A stretch of DNA of 64,000 nucleotides from JAGPUQ01 sp049325095. GTDB taxonomy: Bacteria; Pseudomonadota; Gammaproteobacteria; Pseudomonadales; Porticoccaceae. Shown here one piece after another: positions 25,301-37,381 of the stretch; position 1 is the first letter of the stretch; the number at the start of each line of letters is the position of its first letter. A program made the position numbers and the translations under genes. The stretch spans positions 172,426-236,425 of the forward strand of contig JBMOPO010000053.1 in NCBI GenBank assembly GCA_049325095.1. The letters run 5' to 3'. The notes below the pieces were generated by a model. That model saw only the letters and a program-made list of their open reading frames with translations, was not told the origin of the DNA and searched no databases.

Positions 25301-26131
25301 TCAACCATCTCCAACGGGGGGCGAATCCCGCCGCAGGCAGGAGCGCGCCGCCGCGGCATTGGCGCACAGGTGATCCGGGTCGATGGTGCCGACCACCAGA
25401 CTGCCGACGCCGGGATGGGCGAGCAGCCGGGCGAAGGCCGCGCGCACCGGATCGCCGCCGCCCGCGGCCGCGTGGCCGCTGGCCAGCGCCTTCTTGATGA
25501 GCACGCCGGTACCGAGTTCCAGACAGCGGTCGATGACCGGCACTTCCGCTTCGTAGCCCAGATGCCAGGTGACCATGAGCACATCGCAGCATCCGGCGGC
25601 GCGCAGGCCGCCGGCGAGGGTCTTGGTGGACATGCCGAAGGCGCGCAGCTTGCCGGCGCGCTTGAGTTCGGCCAGGATCTCCAGCGCACCGGAGCGCTCG
25701 ATGATGTCCAGGTCGGCGCCGTCGGAGTGCACCAGCACCAGGTCCAGCCAGTCGGTGCGCAGGCGGCGCAGGCTGCGCTCGACGCTGGCGCGCACCGCGG
25801 CCGGGGAAAAGTCGTGGCGGGAGACCCCGTCCCGGAATTCCTCGCCGACCTTGGTGCCCAGCACCCAGCGTTCGCGCGGCCCGGGCAGCAGGCGGCCCAG
25901 GCGCTCCTCGCTGCTGCCGTAGGCCGGCGCGGTGTCGATCAGGTTGATGCCCAGGTCCGCGGCCAGGGCGAGCAGGTCGCGCACTGCGGCGTCGCCGGGC
26001 AGCGCAAAGCCGCGCGGATACTTGACGCCCTGGTTGCGCCCGAACTTGACGGTGCCCAGGCCCAGCACCCCGACCTCGATACCGGTGCGGCCCAGGCGGC
26101 GGCGCGGCAGGGGTCCGGTCGACTCAGCCAC
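25301..26131 (-). CDS. aldo/keto reductase
   Basis: A 276-residue NADPH-dependent oxidoreductase with a TIM-barrel fold. The catalytic tetrad is visible: Asp and Tyr in LIDTAPAYGSSEERLG, Lys in LGTKVGEEF and His in LVLVHSDGADL. The N-terminal LGRTGIEVGVLGLGTVKFGR and the C-terminal GSLVVGTIDPDHL are family-typical. The GTG start overlaps the end of the upstream FAD oxidoreductase by eight bases, so the two are co-translated. The same pair is found next to waaA in Pseudomonas. The substrate is unknown. Confidence 0.88.
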   Translation of the reverse strand: MAESTGPLPRRRLGRTGIEVGVLGLGTVKFGRNQGVKYPRGFALPGDAAVRDLLALAADLGINLIDTAPAYGSSEERLGRLLPGPRERWVLGTKVGEEFRDGVSRHDFSPAAVRASVERSLRRLRTDWLDLVLVHSDGADLDIIERSGALEILAELKRAGKLRAFGMSTKTLAGGLRAAGCCDVLMVTWHLGYEAEVPVIDRCLELGTGVLIKKALASGHAAAGGGDPVRAAFARLLAHPGVGSLVVGTIDPDHLCANAAAARSCLRRDSPPVGDG

Positions 26132-27338
26132 CGAAGGCCTCCTGCCAGGGGGTCGGCGCCAGCGGCGGGCGCGGCAGCGGCAGTACCGGTACGCCGCCGC
26201 CGCGGGGCGCGATGCCGCGCTCGGCCAGGCGCGCCGCCACCTGCCGCGCCAGATCGGGGCACAGGCTGAGCTTGGTGGGCCAGGCGACCAGGGCGTTGCC
26301 CGGGCAGTCCGCCCAGTCCGCAAAGGCCTGATCCGGGCGCACCAGGCCGCGCTGGCGGGGCTCGGCGCGGTCGATCTTCAAGGTGGCCCAGCGCGCGTCC
26401 TCGCCCAGTTGCACCCAGGGCAGCAGCTCGGCGAGTTCGGCGCGCGCCCGGGCGATCAGCGCCCCGGGTTCCAGGTCCACGCCCTGTTCGGCGAGGTTCC
26501 CGCCCAGGTACCAGACCTGTTCGCCGGCCCCGGCAGGGTGGCTGGAGACGGTCAGCCGCGGCCTGGTCTCGCGGCCCAGGCAGTGGCCGTGCAGCGGATG
26601 GGGGTAGCGGTGGCGGACCATGACCTGCTGCAGCGGCCGGCGCTGCATGGCGGGCGCGTTCGCGCCGAGTTCGGCGAGCAGGCCCTGGTTGCCGGCGCCG
26701 GCCGCGCACACGAAGGCCGCCGGCGCGAGGCGCAGGCGCGCATCCGTACCGGCCAGGTCGAGGGCGAGGTCGCCGCGCGCGCTGCGCCGCCAGCCGCGCT
26801 CGAGTCCGGCCAGGGAAAAGATCGCCTCCCGCCAGGGCGCGGCGAGCGCCTCGACCAGGCTGGGCACGTCCAGCACCAGATCGACGAGGCGGTAGAGCCC
26901 GCCCCGGAACCCGGGCTCGCGGAACAGCGGCGGGCGCTGCGCGGGCGCCACGGCTTCCACCCGGCCGCGTACCGCGCGGCTGGCAAGGAAGGCGGTCAGC
27001 CGGCTGCCGGCCGCGCTGCTCGACCAGAGGTAGAAATGCTCGCTGAGCACGCGCACCGCGCGCAGGTCGGGGGTTGCCTCGCCCGCCAGACAGCGCCGCC
27101 AGTGCGCGGGCATGCCGGCGATGGCCTCGGACGCGCCGGAGAGGGCACCGGAGAGGCTGTACTTGATGCCGCCGTGGATCATGCCCTGGCTGGCCAGCGT
27201 CTGGCCCCCGCCCAGCGCGCGCGCCTCCAGCAGCAGGGCGCTGTAGCCGCGCCGGCGCAGGTCGTCGAGCAGCCACAGGCCCGCGATGCCACCGCCGAGA
27301 ATGACGATATCGCAGTGCAGGGGGTCGGCCTGGGACAT
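26124..27338 (-). CDS. FAD-dependent oxidoreductase (DAO family)
   Basis: A 404-residue flavoprotein of the D-amino-acid/glycerol-3-phosphate oxidase type. The N-terminal FAD Rossmann motif is IVILGGGIAGLWLLDDL followed by LLLEA, and GGQTLASQGMIHGG is the family second block. A late VAWPTKLSLCPDLA segment lies where the FAD-ring loop is expected. There is no signal peptide, so it is cytosolic. It overlaps the aldo/keto reductase gene downstream. It is divergent from waaA with about 110 bases between them. The substrate is not known. Confidence 0.82.
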   Translation of the reverse strand: MSQADPLHCDIVILGGGIAGLWLLDDLRRRGYSALLLEARALGGGQTLASQGMIHGGIKYSLSGALSGASEAIAGMPAHWRRCLAGEATPDLRAVRVLSEHFYLWSSSAAGSRLTAFLASRAVRGRVEAVAPAQRPPLFREPGFRGGLYRLVDLVLDVPSLVEALAAPWREAIFSLAGLERGWRRSARGDLALDLAGTDARLRLAPAAFVCAAGAGNQGLLAELGANAPAMQRRPLQQVMVRHRYPHPLHGHCLGRETRPRLTVSSHPAGAGEQVWYLGGNLAEQGVDLEPGALIARARAELAELLPWVQLGEDARWATLKIDRAEPRQRGLVRPDQAFADWADCPGNALVAWPTKLSLCPDLARQVAARLAERGIAPRGGGVPVLPLPRPPLAPTPWQEAFGG

Positions 27339-27449
27339 GGCGCGCCTGGTGATCCGTGGGCCCGCAGTATAGCCGCCGGCGCCCCCGGGCCGGGCCAGGC
27401 CGGCCAGCGCCGGCGGCCGCTTCCCGCTATGCTTGACGGCGGAGGAATC

Positions 27450-28721
27450 GTGCCCGCCCGCCTGCTCTATTCACTGCTGCTGTATCTGCTGCTGCCGGCG
27501 ATCCTGCTGCGCCTGTGCTGGCGGGCACTGCGCGCGCCGGCCTACGCGCGCCGCTGGGGCGAGCGCTTCGGCCGCGTGACGCCGCCGGGCCGCCCGGTGA
27601 TCTGGGTCCACGCGGTGTCGGTGGGCGAGACCCTGGCCGCGGTCCCGCTGATCCGCCGGCTGCGCGCCGAGTGCCCCGGCGCACGGCTGCTGGTCACCAC
27701 CACCACCCCGACCGGCTCGGAGCGGGTGCGCGCCCAGTTCGGCGCCGGGGTAGCGCACTGTTACGCGCCCTACGATTTTCCCCACACGGTGCGCCGCTTC
27801 CTGGACTTGGTGCGGCCGGCGCTGCTGATCGTGATGGAAACCGAGCTCTGGCCCAACCTGCTGCACGGCTGCGCGCGGCGCGGGATTCCGGTGGTACTGG
27901 CCAATGCCCGGCTCTCGGCGCGCTCCGCGGCGGGCTACGCCCGGGTGCGCGCCCTGACCGCTCCCATGCTGGCGGCGCTGACCCGGGTCGCCGCCCAGAC
28001 CGGCGCCGACGCCGAGCGCCTGCTGCATCTGGGTCTGGCGGCGGAGCGGTTGCAGGTCACCGGCAACATCAAGTTCGACCTGGAGCTGGACGAGGACCTG
28101 CGCCGGCGGGCGGCCGCGCTGCGCGCGGCCTGGGGGGGCGGGCAGCGGCCGATCTGGCTCGCCGCCAGCACCCATGCCGGCGAGGACGAGCCGGTGCTCG
28201 CCGCCCACCGCACACTGCTGGCCCGGCTGCCCGACGCCCTGCTGGTGCTGGTGCCCCGGCATCCCGAGCGCTTCGACGGCGTCCATGCCCTGTGCCGGCG
28301 GGAGGGCTTGCGCGTCCGGCGCCGCTCGGCGGGAGCGGACCCCGACGCCGGCACCCAGGTGCTGCTGGGCGACACCATGGGCGAGCTGCTGGCCTTCTGC
28401 GGCGCGGCGGATCTGGTGTTCGTGGGCGGCAGCCTGGTGCGGGCGGGCGGACACAACCTGATCGAGCCCGCGGCCTGGGGCCGGCCGGTGCTGGCCGGGC
28501 CGCATCTGTTCAATTTCGCCGAAGCCGCGGCGCTGCTGGAGACGGGCGGGGGGTTGCGGGTCTGCGCCGACGGCGCGGCGCTCGCCGCAGCGGTCGAGGA
28601 ACTGCTGGCTCAGCCGGCACGCCGCGCCGCGATGGGCGCGGCGGCGGGCGCGGTGGCGGAAGCCAACCGCGGCGCCCTGGAGCGGCTGTGGGCGGTCATC
28701 GCGCCGCTCTGCCCACGCTGA
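27450..28721 (+). CDS. waaA: 3-deoxy-D-manno-octulosonic acid transferase
   Basis: WaaA (KdtA, GT30) transfers Kdo from CMP-Kdo to lipid IVA at the inner membrane. The 423-residue protein has an N-terminal membrane anchor (LLYSLLLYLLLPAILL), VHAVSVGETLAAVPL, TTTTPTGSERV, the acidic METELWPNLL (~130), and a donor domain with FVGGSLVRAGGHNLIEPAAWG. It uses a GTG start with GGAGGA five bases upstream. The 3' end overlaps that of tolC by 26 bases, tail to tail. Confidence 0.94.
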   Translation: MPARLLYSLLLYLLLPAILLRLCWRALRAPAYARRWGERFGRVTPPGRPVIWVHAVSVGETLAAVPLIRRLRAECPGARLLVTTTTPTGSERVRAQFGAGVAHCYAPYDFPHTVRRFLDLVRPALLIVMETELWPNLLHGCARRGIPVVLANARLSARSAAGYARVRALTAPMLAALTRVAAQTGADAERLLHLGLAAERLQVTGNIKFDLELDEDLRRRAAALRAAWGGGQRPIWLAASTHAGEDEPVLAAHRTLLARLPDALLVLVPRHPERFDGVHALCRREGLRVRRRSAGADPDAGTQVLLGDTMGELLAFCGAADLVFVGGSLVRAGGHNLIEPAAWGRPVLAGPHLFNFAEAAALLETGGGLRVCADGAALAAAVEELLAQPARRAAMGAAAGAVAEANRGALERLWAVIAPLCPR

Positions 28722-30129
28722 GATTGGGGTCGAGCCAGCGGTTGAGCTGTTCGATATCCCCCGGGTTCAACTGGGCCGCCACCTCGCGCAGCCGCAGCAT
28801 GCTGTTGATGTAATCGAACCGGGCGTTGGCGTAGTCGCGCTGCGCCTGGTAGAGGGTGCGCTGGGAGATCAGCACATCGACGATGTTGCGGGTGCCCACC
28901 TCGTAGCCCGCCTCGGTCGCATCCAGGGCGCTCTGCGCCGAGGTCACCGCCTGGCGCCGCGCCTGGATGCGCGCCGCGTCGGTCAACACCTGGAGGTGGC
29001 GGGAGCGCGCGTCCTGGGTGGTGTTGCGCTGGGCCAGCACATAGTTCTCGCGCGCGCTCTGCCACTGCTGGTAGGCCTCGCGGCGCTGGGCGCTGACCAG
29101 TCCGCCGGAAAAGATGGGCACCTGCAGGTTGACGCTGAACACGGTGGCCTCCAGATCGTTGACGAACGGCTGGCGCAGCGGCGGATCCAGGCCGCCGGCG
29201 GGGTTGGGGATGCCGCCATCGCGGTTGAGCACGCCCTGGTTCTGGTTCTTCTGGTAGTCGATGCCGGCGGTCACCGTGGGCAGGTGCCCGGCGTTGGCGA
29301 TCTCGGCCGCTCGTTCCGCGCTCTGCATGTCGAGCCGGGACACCGCCAGGGCGAAGTTGTTCTCCTGGGCGAACCGGACCCAGGCTTCGGAATCGATCGG
29401 CTCCGGCTTGGTGACCGGAAAGCTGTCTGCCAGCCCGATCAACCGGTCGTGCGTCCGCCCGGTCAGCACCTCGAGGGCCTCGAAGGCGATGTTCAGGGCG
29501 CTCTCGGCTTCCAGGGTGTTGACGCTGGCGGTATCGAAGGCGGCCTGCGCCTCGTGCACGTCGGTGATGGGCACCAGGCCGACGTCGAAGCGCTCCTTGG
29601 TCTGCTCCAGTTGCCGCGCGATGGCGCGCTCCTCGGCCTGGGCGGAGACCAGGTTCTCGCCGGCGCGCAGCACCCCGAAGTAGGCGTCGGTCACCTCCAG
29701 CAGGACCGCCTGCTGATCGACGGAAAACTGGCTGGCGGCGCGCGCATCGAGCACCTTGCCGCGCTGGAAATTGAACCAGGCGGCGAGATCGAACACGGGC
29801 TGCCGGAGCGACAGCCAGTAGGTCTCGGTCTCGTCGTCGAAGTCGCCCGGGGCCCGGGACACGAAATCGGCACCCAGCACCCGCGAGACGTTCTGGTTGC
29901 CGTCGCCGTCCTGGAAGTCGTAGCCGCCGGAGATTTGGGGCAGCAGGCCGGCGCGCGCCTGCGGCAGGGCCTCCTTGCCGGCCTTGTAGTTGGCCTCGGC
30001 GATCTTCACCTGCGGGGCGTTTTCCATCGCCAACTGGTAGATCTCGAGCAGGGTTTCCGCGCGCGCCATGCCGCTCGCCGCGAGGGCGACGAACGCGGCG
30101 CACAGGGCCGTGGCGAAAGGGTTCCGCAT
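28696..30129 (-). CDS. tolC: TolC-family outer membrane efflux channel protein
   Basis: A 477-residue outer-membrane factor for type I secretion and RND/MFS efflux. It begins with a signal peptide (cleavage after GMARA). The mature part has duplicated TolC helical repeats: ETLLEIYQLAMENAP at the start, KERFDVGLVPITDVHEAQAAF in the first half (two adjacent parts) and EAGYEVGTRNIVDVLISQ in the second. TolC proteins trimerise into a barrel plus periplasmic tunnel. It is divergent from nudF, the arrangement known from Escherichia coli. No efflux pump gene is adjacent. Confidence 0.93.
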   Translation of the reverse strand: MRNPFATALCAAFVALAASGMARAETLLEIYQLAMENAPQVKIAEANYKAGKEALPQARAGLLPQISGGYDFQDGDGNQNVSRVLGADFVSRAPGDFDDETETYWLSLRQPVFDLAAWFNFQRGKVLDARAASQFSVDQQAVLLEVTDAYFGVLRAGENLVSAQAEERAIARQLEQTKERFDVGLVPITDVHEAQAAFDTASVNTLEAESALNIAFEALEVLTGRTHDRLIGLADSFPVTKPEPIDSEAWVRFAQENNFALAVSRLDMQSAERAAEIANAGHLPTVTAGIDYQKNQNQGVLNRDGGIPNPAGGLDPPLRQPFVNDLEATVFSVNLQVPIFSGGLVSAQRREAYQQWQSARENYVLAQRNTTQDARSRHLQVLTDAARIQARRQAVTSAQSALDATEAGYEVGTRNIVDVLISQRTLYQAQRDYANARFDYINSMLRLREVAAQLNPGDIEQLNRWLDPNLSVGRAAR

Positions 30130-30296
30130 GATTCTGATCCTGATCCGGCAGTGAGCGGCCGGAGTCTAGCAGATATGAATTCGCCGCCAATGCCGCGCGG
30201 GGAGCCGCCCAGAACCGGCACCGGCCGGTTCGGGACCGCGGCGCGCCGTGCTAACCTTGCGCGCAATCCACCAGGGCCGATCGCGGCCGGGACACC

Positions 30297-30965
30297 ATGA
30301 CCGATCACCCCTCCCGCAGCGCGGGCGACCGCCCCGGCGCCGTCGAGATCCTGGCGCGCAGCACTGTGTACCAGGGCTTCTTCGCGCTGCACCGCATCCG
30401 CCTGCGCCACCGCCTGTTCGCCGGCGGCTGGAGCGCGCCCCTGACCCGGGAGCTGTTCGTGCGCGGCCCGGCGGTCGGGGTGCTGCTCTACGACCCGCGC
30501 CACCGGCTGGTGGGGCTGGTCGAGCAATTCCGCATCGGCGCCCTCGAGGAGCCGGCCGGCCCCTGGGTGATCGAGATGGTGGCGGGCATGGTGGAGGAGG
30601 GCGAGGACGCCCGGGCCGTGGCCCGCCGGGAGGTGGCCGAGGAGGCGGGAATCCACGACCTGGTCCTGGAACCCATCTGCCGCTACCTGACCAGCCCGGG
30701 GGGCAGCGACGAGACCCACACCCTGTTTTGCGGTCTCACCGACCTGCGCGACCGCGCGGGCCACTTCGGCCTCGCCCACGAACACGAGGACATTCGCCTC
30801 TTGGTGATGCCCGAGGCGGAAGCGCTCGCCGGCCTGGCCGCCGGGCGCTACAACAATGCCGCCACCATCGTCTGCCTGCAGTGGCTGGCCCTCCATGGCG
30901 CGCGGCTGCGCGAGGGTCGCGGCCAATGCGCGGACCAGTCCACAGACCGAGCACCCGGGAATTGA
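30297..30965 (+). CDS. nudF: ADP-ribose pyrophosphatase (Nudix)
   Basis: NudF hydrolyses ADP-ribose to AMP and ribose 5-phosphate. The 222-residue protein carries the Nudix box GMVEEGEDARAVARRE followed by VAEEAG (~98-120), with all Glu residues in place. The position between tolC and yqiB and the following gene order match E. coli. The gene after it begins five bases downstream, and cpdA, yqiA, parE and parC follow on the same strand. Confidence 0.93.
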   Translation: MTDHPSRSAGDRPGAVEILARSTVYQGFFALHRIRLRHRLFAGGWSAPLTRELFVRGPAVGVLLYDPRHRLVGLVEQFRIGALEEPAGPWVIEMVAGMVEEGEDARAVARREVAEEAGIHDLVLEPICRYLTSPGGSDETHTLFCGLTDLRDRAGHFGLAHEHEDIRLLVMPEAEALAGLAAGRYNNAATIVCLQWLALHGARLREGRGQCADQSTDRAPGN

Positions 30966-30969
30966 GGTC

Positions 30970-31416
30970 GTGAGAAAAACGCGTTACAAGGTCGATCTGA
31001 AACGCTTCCTGGCCGAGTGTGCAGCCAATTACCGGCGGCTCGCCAAGCTGTTCCCGGACATGGTGGTGGCGGATGAACGGCGGCTCGGACTGGACGGCCC
31101 GACCGCGCGGGAAATGGTGTTCGAGGTTCGCGAGCGCAGTGCCCATACCACCCTGCTCGGCATCCGCCAGCAGACCCTGGACGCCAACCGCTGGCTGCGG
31201 ACCCCGGTCCTGATGGTGCGGGTCTACCACGACGCCCGCCTCGCGGAGGTCACCGCCTGCGAGGGGGAGCGCAACATCTGGCCACGCCAGAGCTATCCGA
31301 ACCGGAGCATGCTGCAGCGCGATGAAAAGGCCCAATGGAACCACTTTCTGGGCGAATGGCTGGGTATCTGCCTCGCCAGGGGGTTCATCGCGGCCGACGC
31401 CTGCCCGCTGCCCTGA
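30970..31416 (+). CDS. yqiB: YqiB family protein (DUF1249)
   Basis: A 148-residue soluble protein of unknown function (DUF1249). It is recognised by YKVDLKRFLAECAANYRRL at the N-terminus, LMVRVYHDARLAEV, and QWNHFLGEWLGICL near the end. The GTG start has TTGAGG just upstream and lies five bases after the nudF stop. The gene keeps its conserved place between nudF and cpdA. Confidence 0.88.
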   Translation: MRKTRYKVDLKRFLAECAANYRRLAKLFPDMVVADERRLGLDGPTAREMVFEVRERSAHTTLLGIRQQTLDANRWLRTPVLMVRVYHDARLAEVTACEGERNIWPRQSYPNRSMLQRDEKAQWNHFLGEWLGICLARGFIAADACPLP

Positions 31417-31494
31417 GCGGGCCGCCCACCGACTCGTCCGGGCCACCCCGCCGTCCGGCCAGCGCGCCGCCCGCTGCGGCCCCGGCGGTGCCTG

Positions 31495-32286
31495 ATGTCC
31501 ACGGTGATCCGGCGGCTGGTCCAGATCAGCGACCCCCACATCGGCCCGGCGCGGGATTACCGCCTGGCCGGCGTCGAGACCCTCGACACCCTGCGCGAGG
31601 TGCTGGCCGAAGTCGCCACCGCCCCCCAGCCCCCGGAGCTGATCTGCGCCACCGGCGACATCGCCGCCGACGGTTCCGCCGCGGCCTACCGGCTGTTCAC
31701 CCAGCAGATCCAGTTCCTGGAACTGCCCTACCAGTGGCTGCCCGGCAATCACGACGACAAGCGGGTGATCCGGGAAGGCGTGAGCGCCACCCCCTATTGG
31801 CCGCTGCTGGAGCTGGGCGCGTGGCGGGTGCTCTCACTCGACACCGCGGTGCCCGATGAGGTCGGCGGCCGGCTGGCCGACGAGGAGCTGTCGTTCCTGG
31901 ACCGGCAACTGGCCCGGGAGCCCGAGGCCCCGACGCTGATCTTCATGCACCACCCGCCGGTGGCCGTGGGCTGCGCCTGGCTCGACACCCAGCGGGTGGC
32001 CAACGCCGCCGACCTGGAAGCCATCCTGCGCCGCCACCGCAATGTCCGGGCGCTGTTCGCCGGGCATGTCCACCAGGAATTCCACACCGAATGGGCCGGG
32101 ACCCAGGTCTATACCGCGCCGGCCACCTGCTTCCAGTTTCGCCCCAACAGCGCGGACTTCGCGCTCGGCGATCAGCCGCCCGGCTACCGCTGGATCCAGC
32201 TGTACCCCGAGGGCGGGCTGACCACCGGCTGCCGCTATCTGGAGCGCCCGGCGCTGCATCTGGACCGCCGCGTGCCGAGCTACTGA
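31495..32286 (+). CDS. cpdA: 3',5'-cyclic AMP phosphodiesterase
   Basis: CpdA hydrolyses cAMP and belongs to the calcineurin-like metallophosphoesterases. The 263-residue protein has the metal-binding blocks ISDPHIGP, ATGDIAADG, GNHDD, HHPP and GHVHQE in the right order. It is full length. The position between yqiB and yqiA is conserved. The ATG is ~80 bases after yqiB. Confidence 0.92.
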   Translation: MSTVIRRLVQISDPHIGPARDYRLAGVETLDTLREVLAEVATAPQPPELICATGDIAADGSAAAYRLFTQQIQFLELPYQWLPGNHDDKRVIREGVSATPYWPLLELGAWRVLSLDTAVPDEVGGRLADEELSFLDRQLAREPEAPTLIFMHHPPVAVGCAWLDTQRVANAADLEAILRRHRNVRALFAGHVHQEFHTEWAGTQVYTAPATCFQFRPNSADFALGDQPPGYRWIQLYPEGGLTTGCRYLERPALHLDRRVPSY

Positions 32287-32383
32287 CCCGGCCCGGCGCC
32301 GGCGGCCCGACCCACCGGCACCCGGCCCTGCCCGGCCGGGGCGAAACCCCTATAATCCCGCCCGCAACCCCAGCCGGGCGCCC

Positions 32384-32962
32384 ATGGCCACACTGCTCTA
32401 CATCCACGGCTTCAACAGTTCGCCGCAGTCCCACAAGGCCCGGCAGACCGGCGACTGGCTGGCCGCAGAGCACCCGGAAATCGCCTTCCGCTGCCCGTTC
32501 CTGAGCCCCTACCCGGACGCGGCCATGCGCCAGCTCGAAGCCGAACTCGGCGCCCTGCCCGACCCGGTGTACCTGATCGGCAGCTCGATGGGCGGCTTCT
32601 ACGCCACCTGGCTCGCGGCGCGGCGCGGCGCCCGCGCGGTGCTGGTCAATCCGGCGGTGCGGCCTTGGCTGGGGCGGGATTATCTGCTCGGACCCCAGAC
32701 CAACCACCACACCGGCGAGATCGCGATCATCGAACCGCGCCATCTCGAGGCGCTGCGCGCCTGGGAGGTCGATCCACTGCCCCGCCCGCAGGACCTGCTG
32801 GTGCTGCTGCAGACCGGCGACGAGGTGCTCGATTACCGCCAGGCGGAGGACAAGTACCGCGCCTGCCGGCTGGTGGTCGAGCCCGGCGGCGACCACAGCT
32901 TCCAGCATTTCGAGCGCCACCTGCCGGCGATCCACGCGTTCTTCACCGCCCCCGCCCGATGA
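32384..32962 (+). CDS. yqiA: YqiA family esterase
   Basis: A 192-residue alpha/beta-hydrolase. The nucleophile elbow is GSSMGGFYAT (~65, Ser), preceded by YIHGFNSSPQS (oxyanion region); the acid is in LLQTGDEVLDY and the His in GGDHSF. This is the YqiA/YcfP esterase family, active on short acyl esters. The stop overlaps the parE start (ATGA), as expected for the conserved yqiA-parE pair. Confidence 0.92.
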   Translation: MATLLYIHGFNSSPQSHKARQTGDWLAAEHPEIAFRCPFLSPYPDAAMRQLEAELGALPDPVYLIGSSMGGFYATWLAARRGARAVLVNPAVRPWLGRDYLLGPQTNHHTGEIAIIEPRHLEALRAWEVDPLPRPQDLLVLLQTGDEVLDYRQAEDKYRACRLVVEPGGDHSFQHFERHLPAIHAFFTAPAR

Positions 32963-34848
32963 GCCGCTACGACGCCGCCGACATCGAGGTGCTCACCGGC
33001 CTGGATCCGGTACGCCGCCGCCCCGGCATGTACACCGACACCAGCCGGCCCAATCACCTGGTCCAGGAAGTGGTCGACAACAGCGTCGACGAGGCGCTGG
33101 CCGGTCACGCCACCCGCATCGAGGTGACCCTGCACGGCGACGGCTCGATCGAGGTGACCGACGACGGCCGCGGCATGCCGGTGGACATCCACCCCGAGCA
33201 GGGCCGCCCCGGGGTCGAGGTGATCCTTTCCACCCTGCACGCCGGCGGCAAGTTCTCCGGCAAGCATTACCGGTTCTCCGGCGGTCTGCACGGCGTCGGC
33301 GTATCCGTGGTCAACGCCCTGTCCGAACGCCTCGAAGTGCGCGTCAAGCGCGACGGCCAGGTGCACCAGATGACCTTCGCCGGCGGCGAAAAGACCAGCG
33401 ATCTGCGGGTGGTGGAAAGCTGCGCCAAGCGCGATACCGGCACCGGCCTGCGCTTCTGGCCGGACCCCAGGTACTTCGATTCGCCGCGCCTGGCGCTGCC
33501 CCGGCTCAAACACCTGCTGCGCGCCAAGGCGGTGCTGTGCGCCGGGCTGACCCTGGTGTTTCACGACACCACCAGCGGCGAGACCGAGACCTGGCACTAC
33601 CGCGATGGCCTCGGCGACTACCTGCTGGCGGCGACCGAGCGGTCCACACCCCTGCCGGCGCAGCCCTTCACCGGGCACTTCGCCGCCGCCGAGGCCGGGG
33701 TGGACTGGGCGGTGCAATGGCTGCCCGAGGGCGGTGACCTGCTGCAGGAAAGCTATGTCAACCTGATCCCCACCGCCCAGGGCGGCACCCATGTCAACGG
33801 CTTCCGCACCGGCCTGCTGGAGGCGCTGCGCGAGTTCTGCGAGTTTCGCAACCTGCTGCCGCGGGGCCTGCGGCTGACCCCGGAGGACATCTGGGAGCGG
33901 GTCTGCTACGTGCTCTCCGCCAAGCTCGCCGAACCGCAGTTCTCCGGCCAGACCAAGGAGCGGCTCTCCTCCCGGGAGGCGGCGTCCTTCGTCGGCGGCG
34001 TGGTCAAGGACAGCTTCAGCCTGTGGCTCAACCAGCACACCGCCGAGGCCGAACGCCTCGCCGAACTCTGCATCGCCAGCGCCCAGGCGCGCATGAAGTC
34101 GGCGCGCCAGGTGGCGCGCAAGAAGGTCACCGCGGGGCCGGCGCTGCCCGGCAAGCTGGCCGACTGCACCGCCGGCGACCCGGCGCGGACCGAGATCTTC
34201 CTGGTCGAGGGGGATTCCGCCGGCGGCTCCGCCAAACAGGCCCGCAGCCGGGAGTTCCAGGCGGTGATGCCGCTGCGCGGCAAGATCCTCAACACCTGGG
34301 AGGTGGACGGCGCCCAGGTGCTGGCCTCCCAGGAGGTCCACGACATCGCCGTGGCCCTGGGCATCGAGCCGGGCAGCGGCGATCTCTCGGGATTGCGCTA
34401 CCACAAGATCTGCATCCTCGCCGACGCCGACTCCGACGGCGCGCACATCGCCACCCTGCTGTGCGCGCTGTTCGTGCGCCACTTCCGGCCCCTGGTGGCC
34501 GCCGGCCATGTATTCGTGGCCATGCCGCCGCTCTACCGGATCGACCTCGGCAAGGACACCTGGTACGCGCTCGACGACGACGAGCGCCGCGGCATCCTCG
34601 AGCACATCGAGGCCGAGAAGCGCCGCGGCAAGCCCCAGGTCACCCGCTTCAAGGGGCTGGGCGAGATGAACCCCCTGCAATTGCGCGAGACCACCATGGC
34701 GCCCGACACCCGCCGCCTGGTGCAGCTCACCCTGGCCGAGGGCGACGACACCAATGACCTGCTCGACATGCTGCTCGCCAAGAAACGCGCCGGCGACCGC
34801 AAGAGCTGGCTGGAGACCAAGGGCGATCTCGCCGAAGTCCTGATTTGA
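32959..34848 (+). CDS. parE: DNA topoisomerase IV subunit B
   Basis: ParE is the ATPase subunit of topoisomerase IV, which decatenates daughter chromosomes. The 629-residue protein has the GHKL ATPase motifs (EVVDNSVDEAL, TDDGRGMPVD, GGLHGVGVSVVNALS) and the TOPRIM motifs (LVEGDSAGGSAKQAR and ILADADSDGAHIATLL), ending with KGLGEMNPLQL. The quinolone-relevant EGDSAGGSA region has the ordinary residues. The start overlaps yqiA. parC follows after 28 bases, so the two subunits are made together. Confidence 0.96.
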   Translation: MSRYDAADIEVLTGLDPVRRRPGMYTDTSRPNHLVQEVVDNSVDEALAGHATRIEVTLHGDGSIEVTDDGRGMPVDIHPEQGRPGVEVILSTLHAGGKFSGKHYRFSGGLHGVGVSVVNALSERLEVRVKRDGQVHQMTFAGGEKTSDLRVVESCAKRDTGTGLRFWPDPRYFDSPRLALPRLKHLLRAKAVLCAGLTLVFHDTTSGETETWHYRDGLGDYLLAATERSTPLPAQPFTGHFAAAEAGVDWAVQWLPEGGDLLQESYVNLIPTAQGGTHVNGFRTGLLEALREFCEFRNLLPRGLRLTPEDIWERVCYVLSAKLAEPQFSGQTKERLSSREAASFVGGVVKDSFSLWLNQHTAEAERLAELCIASAQARMKSARQVARKKVTAGPALPGKLADCTAGDPARTEIFLVEGDSAGGSAKQARSREFQAVMPLRGKILNTWEVDGAQVLASQEVHDIAVALGIEPGSGDLSGLRYHKICILADADSDGAHIATLLCALFVRHFRPLVAAGHVFVAMPPLYRIDLGKDTWYALDDDERRGILEHIEAEKRRGKPQVTRFKGLGEMNPLQLRETTMAPDTRRLVQLTLAEGDDTNDLLDMLLAKKRAGDRKSWLETKGDLAEVLI

Positions 34849-34876
34849 ACCGCCGCGCCGGCGACCAGAGGCACCC

Positions 34877-37156
<2,280 letters not shown>

Positions 37157-37375
37157 GGCTCGCGGACAGCTTGCGCTCGGCCAGCCGTTTCTTCAGTTCG
37201 CCGATCAGACCATCGTTGCCGAGCAGGGCGGCACTGTGCTCGCGGCCCTCCAGCAGCTTGTCGATCAGTTCGTCATCAAGCGTGGACTTGTTGCGTCTTG
37301 CCATGGGATCCTCCTCGGATCGCTACCATGGCTCAACACACAGAATTTCATACACCCCCACTTGAACAGACCCTG
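37157..37375 (-). mobile_element. IS256-family transposase remnant with one terminal end
   Basis: On the minus strand from ATG 37304 the product starts MARRNKSTLDDELIDKLLEG and continues to LIGELKKRLAERKLS, the conserved N-terminus of IS256-type transposases, then loses similarity at ~37160. Upstream, the stretch around 37335-37375 (TGTATGAAATTCTGTGTG on the minus strand) looks like the left terminal repeat of such an element. Only ~50 of ~400 codons remain. It marks the left border of the RHS island. Confidence 0.65.
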
Positions 37376-37381
37376 CGATTC